Source: Phycisphaerales bacterium
Lineage (GTDB): Bacteria > Planctomycetota > UBA1135 > UBA2386
Length of the DNA stretch: 64,000 nucleotides
Direction of reading: 5' to 3'
Assembly (NCBI GenBank): GCA_020247305.1
Contig: JADCJE010000137.1
Span: forward strand, 24,713 to 88,712
Part shown: positions 34,853 through 42,848 of the stretch, piece after piece
Layout: every line of letters begins with the position of its first letter
How positions within the stretch are numbered: position 1 is the first letter of the stretch
Notes under the pieces: generated by a model
What the model was told of the DNA's origin: nothing
Databases searched by the model: none
The model's input: the letters and a program-made list of their open reading frames with translations, nothing else
Program-made: the position numbers and the translations under genes

Positions 34853-34874
34853 GGCGCGCCCACGCGGGCGCGCC
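34853..34874. terminator. Hairpin between convergent genes
   Basis: GGCGCGCCC (34853-34861) pairs perfectly with GGGCGCGCC (34866-34874) around the loop ACGC. It lies between the permease gene and the convergent response-regulator gene. A wider pairing of TGAGCC (34843-34848) with GGCTCA (34883-34888) includes both stop codons. It is a likely two-way terminator. Confidence 0.5.
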
Positions 34875-34885
34875 GCAGCGGCGGC

Positions 34886-35263
34886 TCAGCTCGCCGAATC
34901 GCCGGCGTACTTGCCGACCAGCTCGACGAGTTCGTCGGGCTCGAACGGCTTGCGGAAGTAGTCGACCGCGCCGAGGTCGGCGCTGCGCTGGTGGCCGCGG
35001 GCATGCTCGCGCGCGGTGAACACGATCACGGGGATGCGCGACGTGGCCGGGTCGCGCTTGAGCCGGGTGAGCGTCTCCCACCCGTCGATGCCTGGCATCA
35101 TGATGTCGAGCAGGATCAGGTCGGGCGTCGCCGCGCGCGCCTTGGCGAGGCCATCCTCGCCATTGTTGGCCGACTCGACGCGGAAACCCGCCGCCTCGAG
35201 CACCATCTGCGTGGAGACGACGATGAGCTTCTCGTCCTCGATGATCAGTACGGTACGTGTCAT
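34886..35263 (-). CDS. Single-domain response regulator
   Basis: This is a 125-residue CheY-like receiver with no output domain. The acidic pocket is D10-E11, the phospho-acceptor is D53 in LILLDIMMPG, and the switch Thr is in VIVFTAREH. The conserved Lys is in FRKPFEPDEL. It would be phosphorylated by the kinase whose stop overlaps its start (ATGA 35260-35263). Output must go through protein binding or a further phosphotransfer. Confidence 0.9.
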   Translation of the reverse strand: MTRTVLIIEDEKLIVVSTQMVLEAAGFRVESANNGEDGLAKARAATPDLILLDIMMPGIDGWETLTRLKRDPATSRIPVIVFTAREHARGHQRSADLGAVDYFRKPFEPDELVELVGKYAGDSAS

Positions 35264-36348
35264 GGTTTGTCTCCGTCGGGCGCGACGGCGCGGTCGTCCG
35301 CCTCCGGTGTTCGCTTCGCCAGCATCGGCAGGTCGAAGGCGAAACTTGCGCCCTGGCCGAGGCGGCTCTCGACCTCGATGCGACTGCCGTGCGCCTCGAC
35401 GATCCCCTTGGCGACGAACAGTCCGAGTCCGGCGCCGCCGTGGTGGCGCGTCAGCGGATCCTCGACCTGGAAGAACTTCTCGAAGATGCGCCGGTGGTAG
35501 CGCGGATCGACGCCGATGCCGTCGTCGTCGACGCGGAACCGCAGGCCGTCGCCGTGCCGCTCGATGGCGACCGCGACCTTGCCGCCGTCGCGGCCGAACT
35601 TCACCGCGTTCTCGATCAAGGCCTGGCAGGCCCGTCGCAGGTCGTCCCGGTCGGCGTGCAGCAACGCCTCGCCGCCCTCGACGGCCAGCGTGAGCGCGAT
35701 GCGACGATCGCGGGCCGGCTGCTCGAACGGAGCCAACATGCCGTTCGCGAGGTCCTTCGCGGCGAAGGCCTCCTTCTGCTGGCCGTACGCGGCGACGTCG
35801 AGCGAGCCCAGGTTGATCAGCTTGTCGATCTGGTGCTCCAGCCGGAGCGCCTGCTCGCGGATCGAGTCGCAGGCGCGCTGCTGCCGCTCGACCAGCGCGC
35901 CGAGCGCGCCCTTCGCCATCATCGTGGCGAAGGTTTTGATGCCGGTCAGCGGCGTGCGCAGCTCGTGCGCGACGATGGACAGGAACTGGTTGCGGAGCTG
36001 GTCGGTCTTGAAGTCGTCGGTGACGTCGCGCAGCACCGTCATCGCGCCAGCCGGCCGGCCGCAGTGGTCGTGCACGCGGCTCGTCGTGCACCTGACGTAG
36101 ATCAGGTCCTTGAGCTGGTGGTGCACCTCGACGGTGCGCGTCGTCTCGCGCTCCTCCGCCATGCGCCCGAGGTCCGCGCCGATCGCCTGCAGCAGCTCCG
36201 GGCGGCCAGCGAGGTCGCGCAGGGGCTTGCCGACGGCCACCAGCGAGCGCGCGCCGACGAGTTCTTCCGCGACCGCGTTCATCAACGCGACGTTGCCGGC
36301 AGGGTCGGTGTAGACGACCCCGTCCATGAGGCTGGCGATGGCGGTCAT
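35260..36348 (-). CDS. PAS-domain sensor histidine kinase
   Basis: This is a 362-residue cytoplasmic histidine kinase with no transmembrane segment. A PAS domain covers residues 1-115 (GVVYTDPAGNVALMNAVAEEL). The HisKA dimerisation domain carries the phospho-acceptor H128 in IVAHELRTPLTGI. The HATPase has the N box ENAVKF, the G1 box DDDGIGV, FEKFFQ and the G2 box GAGLGLFVAKGIVEAHG. The sensed signal is not known. It pairs with the single-domain regulator; a STAS gene lies 207 bases upstream on the same strand, possibly linking it to a partner-switching route. Confidence 0.92.
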   Translation of the reverse strand: MTAIASLMDGVVYTDPAGNVALMNAVAEELVGARSLVAVGKPLRDLAGRPELLQAIGADLGRMAEERETTRTVEVHHQLKDLIYVRCTTSRVHDHCGRPAGAMTVLRDVTDDFKTDQLRNQFLSIVAHELRTPLTGIKTFATMMAKGALGALVERQQRACDSIREQALRLEHQIDKLINLGSLDVAAYGQQKEAFAAKDLANGMLAPFEQPARDRRIALTLAVEGGEALLHADRDDLRRACQALIENAVKFGRDGGKVAVAIERHGDGLRFRVDDDGIGVDPRYHRRIFEKFFQVEDPLTRHHGGAGLGLFVAKGIVEAHGSRIEVESRLGQGASFAFDLPMLAKRTPEADDRAVAPDGDKP

Positions 36349-36555
36349 GGGGTCGCTCCGGAGGCCGGCTCACGGCGCTCGGCTGAGGCATCGCGCGAGA
36401 ACCGGGAGACCACGGGCGCGCCGGCGCGGGGAACCGCCGCGTCGGCATGGATGCAGGCCTGCCCGCGCTCCGACGCGGCGCCGGGCGCATGCGCGCGGCG
36501 CTTCGCCGCTACGGGCGGCTGCACGGCAGGAGCGGGCATCGGCCCTGCCCGCAGG

Positions 36556-36945
36556 TCACTTGGCGGCCTTGATGGCCTGCAGGGCGTCGTCTTCGCGCTC
36601 GAAGATCGCGAGGTGCTTCGAGATGCGCATGATCTCGAAGATCTTCACGATGAACGGCTTGATGTTGCTCAGGTAGAGCTTGCAGCTGCGCGACGACGTC
36701 ACGTTGTTCGCGACGATCACGAGCCCGACTCCGCACGAGTCGATGATCTTGACGTTGTCGAGGTTCAGCACGAAGTGCTGGTAGCCCTCCTCGATCTTGC
36801 CGTTGATCGTCTCCTTCAACGATTCCTTCAGCGAGTCCGTCACATAGAAGTTCAAGCTGCGGTCGTTGAACGTGATGATGACGGTCTTGTCGTCCTTCAG
36901 CGCCGTGACCGACAGGCCCTGGCTCTTCTTGCCCACGATTTCCAT
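36556..36945 (-). CDS. STAS-domain anti-sigma factor antagonist-like protein
   Basis: This is a 129-residue protein with one STAS domain. The strand-loop DNVKIIDSCGVGLVIVANN carries the expected phosphoserine S70 preceded by D69. A start at 36945 (MEIVGKKS) is supported by GAGG six bases upstream. Its codons include more AAG and ATC than its neighbours. STAS proteins of this size switch anti-sigma factors or anti-anti-sigma partners through serine phosphorylation. No RsbW-like kinase or sigma factor gene is adjacent. Confidence 0.85.
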   Translation of the reverse strand: MEIVGKKSQGLSVTALKDDKTVIITFNDRSLNFYVTDSLKESLKETINGKIEEGYQHFVLNLDNVKIIDSCGVGLVIVANNVTSSRSCKLYLSNIKPFIVKIFEIMRISKHLAIFEREDDALQAIKAAK

Positions 36946-37074
36946 GGTTTGCCTCGATGTGCGTGGCCCCGACGGTTCCGCGGGATGCCGTGAGGCGACC
37001 ATCGTCCTGCAGTCCCTCCCAGGTTGAGTCTTGTCGCCGGAATCGCGGCCGCCCGCGCCGAACCGGGGTGCGAT

Positions 37075-37884
37075 TCAGCCGCCCGAGGCCGCTTCGGCGG
37101 CGTCGCCGTGGCGCGCAGGCGCCGACGGCACCGGCGTCACCGCCGCGCCGTCGGCGGGCCAGTGATCGGCGGGCCAGTAGCGGCGCGAGACGTTCGCGCG
37201 GCCGATCGCGGCCAACACGGCGCCGTCCTTGTGCAGCCCCAGCTGGTTGGCCTTGTTGGCAACACTCGTGACGGTCCGGCCGAGCGCCTGCGCCACCGCG
37301 AGGTTGTCGAGCGTCGGGTATAGCTCGCGCAGGCGCGCGACCTCCGTCGCCGCCCAGCGCGGCATGCGCGTGCGGGCGGCGGCGGCAGACGGCGCGGGAC
37401 CGACCGTTCGTGCGGCGGCGGCGGCGTGGCGCTTGTCCTTGGCGAGGCAGAGGCCGCGCGCCATGGCCGTCAGGTCGGCGACGCGGCGCAGCATGCAGAC
37501 CTCCAGGTCGGCGTCGCTGCGCGTGCCGTACAGCCGCTTGAGGCGCAGGCGCTCCTTCGACGTCCAGGGGCCGGACTGCGGCCGCGCGCGCAGCTCCGTG
37601 GCGCGCGCGCGCACCTCCGCAGGCGTGCGGCCCAGCATCACGCCCAGCAGGCGCGCGTCGACGGCGCCCCACGCGTCGCGCAGCAGCTGGTCGTCGGCGC
37701 CGGCGAAGGGGCCGCGCCGCGCGGGCGCGCGCAGCAGTTCGACCGCCTTGCGCTCGACGCTCTCCGGCGACCGGCGCAACAGCGCCGCCGTCGCCGCCAC
37801 GCCGCGCCAGGGCAGCAATTGGCGCAGCCGCGCCATCTCCTGCACCGACCAATTGCCGCGCCGCAGCGGCCTCGGGCTCGTCAT
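37075..37884 (-). CDS. Protein of four SANT/Myb-like helix-turn-helix repeats
   Basis: This is a 269-residue basic protein with four units of about 42 residues. They begin WSVQEMARLRQL (residue 12), FAGADDQLLRDA (about 60), WTSKERLRLKRL (about 103) and WAATEVARLREL (about 176). Each unit has an aromatic, then acidic-x-x-L-R-x-L, then A-x-x-L-x-R, then V-x-x-K/R-A-x-x-L. This is the three-helix pattern of SANT/Myb or homeodomain-like DNA-binding units. The repeats are linked by short basic or Ala-rich spacers. It starts inside the enzyme I stop (ATGA 37881-37884). I do not know a named family; DNA binding is inferred. Confidence 0.6.
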   Translation of the reverse strand: MTSPRPLRRGNWSVQEMARLRQLLPWRGVAATAALLRRSPESVERKAVELLRAPARRGPFAGADDQLLRDAWGAVDARLLGVMLGRTPAEVRARATELRARPQSGPWTSKERLRLKRLYGTRSDADLEVCMLRRVADLTAMARGLCLAKDKRHAAAAARTVGPAPSAAAARTRMPRWAATEVARLRELYPTLDNLAVAQALGRTVTSVANKANQLGLHKDGAVLAAIGRANVSRRYWPADHWPADGAAVTPVPSAPARHGDAAEAASGG

Positions 37885-39644
37885 CGCTGCGGCTCCTCGC
37901 CGCCGAGCTGCGCGAGCCAGCGCGGCTGCAACTCGTCGAGCACGAGCTTGCGTACCGCGGAGGTCGAGTGCATCGCCAGCGCGCGGCCGGCGAGGTCTTC
38001 GCACTCGGCCACGGTCATGCTGCGCAGCATCAGCTTGACGCGCGGCAGGAACACCGGCGCCATCGACAGCTCGCGGAAGCCGAGCCCGACCAGCAGCGGC
38101 GTGAACCACTGGTCGCCGGCGATCTCGCCGCAGACCGAAGCCGGCTTGCCCGCGTGCCGCGACGCCTGCGCGATCTGCTGCAGCACGCGCAGCACGCCGG
38201 GGTGGAACGGGTCGTACATCTTGGCCACCCGCTGGTTGTCGCGGTCGACGGCCAGGAGGTACTGCACGAGGTCGTTGGTGCCCACCGAGACGAAGTCGGC
38301 CAACGGCAGGACCTCGGGCAGCACGGGCACCAGCACCGGCACCTCGACCATCACGCCCAGTTCGACGCGCGGGTCGTACGCCACGCCGGTCGCGCGCAGG
38401 TCGGCGACGAGCTGGTCGACGACGTCGCGGCAGCGCGCGACCTCGGAACGCGAGCTGACCATCGGCAGCAGGATGCGCGCGTGGCCGAGCGCGCTCGCCC
38501 GCAGGATCGCGCGCAACTGCGAGTAGAGGATGTCCGGCCAGTCGAGGCACAACCGGATGCCGCGCCAACCGAGCACCGGATTGCGCTCGTCCGGCATGCG
38601 GAAGTAGCCGAGCGGCTTGTCACCGCCGACGTCGAGGGTGCGGAACGTGACCGGCCGGCCCTTGGCGCCGTCCATCGCCCGCCGGTACATCGCGACCTGC
38701 TCGTCCTCGGTCGGGAACTGGCGGCGTTCCATGAAGGCGAACTCGGTGCGGAACAGGCCGATGCCCGCCGTCGCCTCGATCTCCAGGCTGTCGAGGTCGC
38801 GCACGCCTTCGACGTTGGCGTAGAGCTGCACGGCGACGCCGTCGCGCGTGACCGACGGCTGGAAGCGCACCTCGGCGATGCGGCGGTCGACGGCGCGCTG
38901 CTCGCGGGCGCGGCGCTCGTACTCGCGCATCTCCTCGGCGGTCGGGTCCAGCAGCACCACGCCGGCGTCGCCGTCGATGATCGCCATCGTGCCGGTGTTC
39001 GACTCCAGCATGACCTGGTCGACGCCGACGACGGCCGGGATGCCGAGCGAGCGCGCCAGGATCGCGCCGTGCGAGTACTTGCCGCCGTGCGCGGTGACGA
39101 TGCCACGGATGTGCGCCCGGTCGAGCAGGCCGGCGTCGCTGGGCAGGAACTCCTCGGCGGCGAACAGGTAGTCGGCGCCGTTGGCCGTGTACTTCTGGCG
39201 CGCCTGCGCCATCAGGGCGCCGACGAGCTGGCGGCCGATGTCGCGCAGGTCCGCGGCGCGCTCGCGCATCGCCGGGTTCTCCATCGCCGCGAACACCCCT
39301 TCGTAGCGGGCGACGACGCGCTGCAGCGCCACCTCCAGGTTCACGCGCTGGGCGCGCACCTCGGCCTCGACGTCGCGCCGGAACTGCGGATCCTGCAGCA
39401 GCGCCATCTGGGCGTCGTAGATGCGCGCCTCGCTCTTGCCGATCGCGCCCGCCAGCTCCTGTTGCAGCGCCATCAGCCCGGCGGCGACCGTGGCGACCGC
39501 GTTGCTGAGACGGGATCGCTCGGCGTCGATCGCCTCCTCGGGCACCTTCCACGTTGGGATGTGCTCCAGGGTCGGATGGAAGTGCACGACTGGCGCAATG
39601 GCGATGCCGCGCGCTGCCGCGATTCCTTTGAGCTTCCGAGCCAT
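37881..39644 (-). CDS. ptsI: Phosphoenolpyruvate-protein phosphotransferase (PTS enzyme I)
   Basis: This is a 587-residue enzyme I, which moves phosphate from PEP to a histidine and on to HPr. The N-terminal swivel has the phospho-histidine H192 in GGKYSHGAILARS (most homologues have T/R-T-S-H). The PEP site appears as GLFRTEFAFM, the catalytic region as LDVGGDKPLGYF and NPVLGWRGIR, and FVSVGTNDLVQY near the C-terminus. SVCGEIAGD carries the active-site Cys. The length is typical of EI without a GAF domain, so it is not the nitrogen-type EI. No ptsH or EII gene is in the window, so the partner must lie elsewhere. A SANT-repeat gene follows, translationally coupled. Confidence 0.9.
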   Translation of the reverse strand: MARKLKGIAAARGIAIAPVVHFHPTLEHIPTWKVPEEAIDAERSRLSNAVATVAAGLMALQQELAGAIGKSEARIYDAQMALLQDPQFRRDVEAEVRAQRVNLEVALQRVVARYEGVFAAMENPAMRERAADLRDIGRQLVGALMAQARQKYTANGADYLFAAEEFLPSDAGLLDRAHIRGIVTAHGGKYSHGAILARSLGIPAVVGVDQVMLESNTGTMAIIDGDAGVVLLDPTAEEMREYERRAREQRAVDRRIAEVRFQPSVTRDGVAVQLYANVEGVRDLDSLEIEATAGIGLFRTEFAFMERRQFPTEDEQVAMYRRAMDGAKGRPVTFRTLDVGGDKPLGYFRMPDERNPVLGWRGIRLCLDWPDILYSQLRAILRASALGHARILLPMVSSRSEVARCRDVVDQLVADLRATGVAYDPRVELGVMVEVPVLVPVLPEVLPLADFVSVGTNDLVQYLLAVDRDNQRVAKMYDPFHPGVLRVLQQIAQASRHAGKPASVCGEIAGDQWFTPLLVGLGFRELSMAPVFLPRVKLMLRSMTVAECEDLAGRALAMHSTSAVRKLVLDELQPRWLAQLGGEEPQR

Positions 39645-39736
39645 CGGTGACGCCGCGTTTTCAGCGACGGCAAGGCACTTTGCAACACGCGCTTGACCGC
39701 GCGCGGCCTGGATGCCGATTCCAGGCGTAAGCGCCG

Positions 39737-40918
39737 ATGGCCAGGAACATGACCAGAACCACTGCCGCGCGTCCCGCCCGCCAGTTGCCGGACTTCCTCG
39801 ACGACGGGGAGGCCGCGGCGGCCGCGCCGGCGGCCGACGTCGGCCACGCGCCTGACGACGCGGGCGAAGCGGCAGCCACGGCGAGGGCGCCGGCGACCGC
39901 GCGCGGCGCGTGGTTCGTCGCGGCGGCAGGACTGGTCGGCGCCGCAGCCTTCGCCATCTGGCCGGCCGCCGCGACGGCGACCGGCATCGCGCCCGGTGCG
40001 CTGCTCGCCTGCGCGGCTGCGTTCGCCGCCGCGGCCGCGACGCAGGGCCGCTTGGCGCGCGAACTGGCGCAACTGGCGGCGACCGCGCACGCGCAGCGCG
40101 CCGAACTCGCCGAGCTGCACGCGCAGGTGGCCACCGGCCGCGACGCCGCGCCCGGCGGCAGCGGCGACCTCGACCAGGTGATGCTCGCACTGCAGAAGCA
40201 GGACGAGAAGACCAGCAACCTGTCGCGCGCCGTGAAGATGTACGGGCAGCCGCTGGTCGAGATCTCCGGCCAGACGACCGAGATCGCCGCCCTGGCGCAG
40301 CAGTTGCAACAGCGCGTCGCGGAACTCTCGGCGCGCCCGGCGACGCCGGGGTTCGAGCCGCTGGCGCAGGCGCTCGGCCGCATCGAGGTGAACCTCGCGG
40401 CGGTCGCCCAGCGCCTCGACGACGCCGAAGCGCGCAAGGCGCTGTTCCGGCTGGAGGAAGCGACGCAGAAGGGCCTCGCCGCGCTCGCGGACCTGCGCAA
40501 GGGCGACGACGTCCGGCAAGTCGGCGCGGACCTGCAGGCGCGCATCGACCGCGCCACCGCGACCCTCGCCGACAGCATCAACCGGCTCGGCGAGACCAGC
40601 GTCGGCGAACTCGCCGTGGTCACGCGCGACATCCAGCGCGAGGTCACCGGCGTGGCGACGCAGGTGGCGCAGATCAACGCCGCGGTGAAGAGCGGCGCGC
40701 GGCTCGACGCGAGCGCGGCCCCGGCCCCGACCGCCACGGCCACGGCGGCCGCGCCGTCCCCGGCCACCGGTCCGGCGCCGAGTTCCCCGGCGCCGACAGC
40801 CGATGGCGGCGTCGCCCCCAGCAACGGCGGCGGCGGTGGCTACCAGACCGGCGCGCGCAGCAGCTCGGGCCGCAACGTGCTCGGCGCGATCGCGCGCCTC
40901 AAGCAGATGAAGGGCTGA
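39737..40918 (+). CDS. Membrane-anchored coiled-coil protein of unknown function
   Basis: This is a 393-residue protein I do not recognise. An Ala/Asp-rich cytoplasmic segment (1-55) is followed by two hydrophobic helices (about 58-78 and 84-101). A long region rich in Ala, Gln, Glu and Leu then has heptad-like spacing (about 102-320), including VMLALQKQDEKTSNLSR and EIAALAQQLQQRVAEL. A Pro/Ala/Gly-rich linker and a short basic C-terminal helix (NVLGAIARLKQMKG) close it. The layout suggests a scaffold that reaches out from the membrane. It is divergent from enzyme I; a -35-like TTGACC lies in the gap. Confidence 0.55.
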   Translation: MARNMTRTTAARPARQLPDFLDDGEAAAAAPAADVGHAPDDAGEAAATARAPATARGAWFVAAAGLVGAAAFAIWPAAATATGIAPGALLACAAAFAAAAATQGRLARELAQLAATAHAQRAELAELHAQVATGRDAAPGGSGDLDQVMLALQKQDEKTSNLSRAVKMYGQPLVEISGQTTEIAALAQQLQQRVAELSARPATPGFEPLAQALGRIEVNLAAVAQRLDDAEARKALFRLEEATQKGLAALADLRKGDDVRQVGADLQARIDRATATLADSINRLGETSVGELAVVTRDIQREVTGVATQVAQINAAVKSGARLDASAAPAPTATATAAAPSPATGPAPSSPAPTADGGVAPSNGGGGGYQTGARSSSGRNVLGAIARLKQMKG

Positions 40919-40978
40919 GGCCGCTGCGGCCGCCGGCGCTGGCGGCGCATTCGCCGCGACTCCGGGTAGGCTGCCGCC

Positions 40979-42040
40979 GTGGTTCCACTCGACCCTGCCC
41001 GCTGTCCGCTCTGCAGCCGCGCCAACGACTGCGCCGTCGCGGCCGGCGCCGCGCGCTGCGAGGACTGCTGGTGCATGGCAGCGGCGATCGCGCCCGCCGC
41101 GCTCGCTGCGCTGCCAACCACGGCGGTCGGCCGCGCCTGCGTCTGCCGCGCCTGCGCCGACGCTCCGCCGCCGGCGCCTGCGGACCCGGACGGCAGCGCC
41201 ACCGCGGCGACCGACCCGGGCGGCCGACCGGCGTTCGTGCTGCGCGCCGGCGGCACCGAGGCGTGGATCGCGCGCACCGGCGGCCAGGTGCTGTCGTGGC
41301 GACGCGCCGCCGGGGACGTGCTCTGGACGGGATCGGCAGAGCCCTACGCCGCCGGCAAGGCGGTCCGCGGCGGCATCCCGATCGTGTTCCCGTGGTTCAA
41401 CGAGCACGCCACCGACCGGGCGCTGCCGGCCCACGGCTTCGCCCGCACCGCCGACTGGCGCCTCGCCGCGCTCGGCCCAGGCGCGCGTGCGCGCCTGACG
41501 CTCGCGGACGACGAGCGCACGCGGGCGCTGTGGCCGCACCGTTTCGAGCTGACGCTGGACGTCGCGCTGGCCGAGCAGCTGCACGTGACGCTGACGGTTC
41601 GCAACACCGACGCCACGGCATGGCGCTGCGAGGAAGCGCTGCACACGTACTTCGCCGTCGGCGACGTGCGCACGGCGACGGTGCACGGCCTCGAAGGCGT
41701 GCCCTGCCGCGAGCACGCGCTGGCCCCTGAACCGGCGTGGGACCCGCACGCGCCGCTGGCCTTCCGCGCCGAGACCGACCGCGTGTTCCAGGGCGCACCC
41801 GATCGCCTGGAACTGCACGCGCCGGCGCTGGCGCGGCGCGTGCAGCTGGCGACGGTCGGCGCGCGCTCGACGGTCGTCTGGACGCCATGGCCGGCGAAGG
41901 CGGCGCGCCTGTCGGGGCTCGGTCCCGACGACTGGCAGCGCTTCTGCTGCGTCGAGTCGGCGAACATCAAGGAAGCGGCCGTGGCGCTCGCGCCCGGCGC
42001 CGCCCACGTCCTGCGCCTGTCGCTGGGCGCGACGGCGTGA
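40979..42040 (+). CDS. Cys-rich CWC domain fused to a D-hexose-6-phosphate mutarotase-like domain
   Basis: This is a 353-residue protein with two parts. Residues 8-60 contain CPLCSRANDC, then CEDCWCM and CVCRACA. This Cys pattern, with CWC, fits the small Cys-rich CWC family and probably binds zinc. Residues 85-353 form a galactose-mutarotase-like fold with GGIPIVFPWFNEH, PAHGFAR (probable catalytic His) and CCVESANIKE (probable catalytic Glu). This set is typical of D-hexose-6-phosphate epimerases (YeaD type). The start is GTG, with TAGGCT about 12 bases upstream. The fusion is unusual. The joint role is not clear. Confidence 0.75.
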   Translation: MVPLDPARCPLCSRANDCAVAAGAARCEDCWCMAAAIAPAALAALPTTAVGRACVCRACADAPPPAPADPDGSATAATDPGGRPAFVLRAGGTEAWIARTGGQVLSWRRAAGDVLWTGSAEPYAAGKAVRGGIPIVFPWFNEHATDRALPAHGFARTADWRLAALGPGARARLTLADDERTRALWPHRFELTLDVALAEQLHVTLTVRNTDATAWRCEEALHTYFAVGDVRTATVHGLEGVPCREHALAPEPAWDPHAPLAFRAETDRVFQGAPDRLELHAPALARRVQLATVGARSTVVWTPWPAKAARLSGLGPDDWQRFCCVESANIKEAAVALAPGAAHVLRLSLGATA

Positions 42041-42080
42041 CCGGCAGCCGCGCGCCGGCGCGGCGGATAGCATCGCCGCC

Positions 42081-42848
42081 GTGCGCTTCCTGACGTCCCT
42101 GCTGTTCGCCCTGCTGCTCGCCGTCGCGCTCGCGATCGGCGCCTACGCCGCGTCGTGGTCGCTGCGGCGGGAACCGCGCACCGACGTGGCGCCGCCGGCC
42201 ACGCCGCCGGCGGCCGCGCTGCCGACCCCGACGCGGCTCGCCGACAGCGCCGACTTCGCGCGCACGATGCCGCCGGCGCCGGAACGCGGCGACCCGATGT
42301 TCGCCGAACTGACGATCGAGGTCGTGGGGCTGCCGCCGGCATGGCGTTCGCCGTCGGCGGGGCTGGCGGTGGCCACGCGCGGCGGCGCTGGCGGCATCGC
42401 TTGGTCGCCGCTGCCGGACGCGCCCGGCGGCGACGGCGTCCTGCGCTTCCGGCAGGCCTGCGCGATCGGCGACGAGGTCGTGGTCGCGCTGGCCCCGGCG
42501 CGCACGAACGCGCTGCGCAGCTACTTCGCGCGCGCGGCGACGACCGTCGCAGCAGCGAGCACGCTGCGGCTCGACGCGACCGGCGCCGAGGTGGTGATCC
42601 GGCGCGCGGCCGACGCCCACCGCAGCGGCCCGTTCCAGCTGCGCCGCGACGACGACGACTCCTGGCTGCCGGCCGACGCGCCCGCCGGCGTGCACCTCGA
42701 CGCCCCCTTGCGGCTGTGGCTCGGCGCGGGCGCCTACACGCTGCGCGACGCGGCCGCGCCGGCGCATCGCGCCGCGTTCAGCGTGCCGGCGACGACCGAC
42801 GTCGCCGTCAGCGATCCGCCGCGACCGGCTGCAGACGACCGCCGTTGA
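42081..42848 (+). CDS. Predicted membrane-anchored or secreted protein, function unknown
   Basis: This is a 255-residue protein that starts GTG with an N-terminal hydrophobic segment (residues 4-24, FLTSLLFALLLAVALAIGAYA). This is either a signal anchor or a signal peptide. The remainder is Ala/Pro-rich followed by beta-type sequence, with no motif I recognise. A TAGCAT box lies 14 bases upstream of the start. Its 3-prime end overlaps the convergent gene at 42808 by 41 bases, so one of the two ends must be read through by both transcripts. Confidence 0.55.
   Translation: MRFLTSLLFALLLAVALAIGAYAASWSLRREPRTDVAPPATPPAAALPTPTRLADSADFARTMPPAPERGDPMFAELTIEVVGLPPAWRSPSAGLAVATRGGAGGIAWSPLPDAPGGDGVLRFRQACAIGDEVVVALAPARTNALRSYFARAATTVAAASTLRLDATGAEVVIRRAADAHRSGPFQLRRDDDDSWLPADAPAGVHLDAPLRLWLGAGAYTLRDAAAPAHRAAFSVPATTDVAVSDPPRPAADDRR

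Noticed and set aside
36346..36539. Possible small gene or N-terminal extension before the histidine kinase
   Set aside because: The peptide is Ala/Pro/Arg-rich without features, and the PAS domain is complete from the 36348 start.
37881..39644. Nitrogen-type enzyme I (PtsP)
   Set aside because: The protein starts directly with the swivel/HPr-binding part and lacks the N-terminal GAF domain that defines PtsP.
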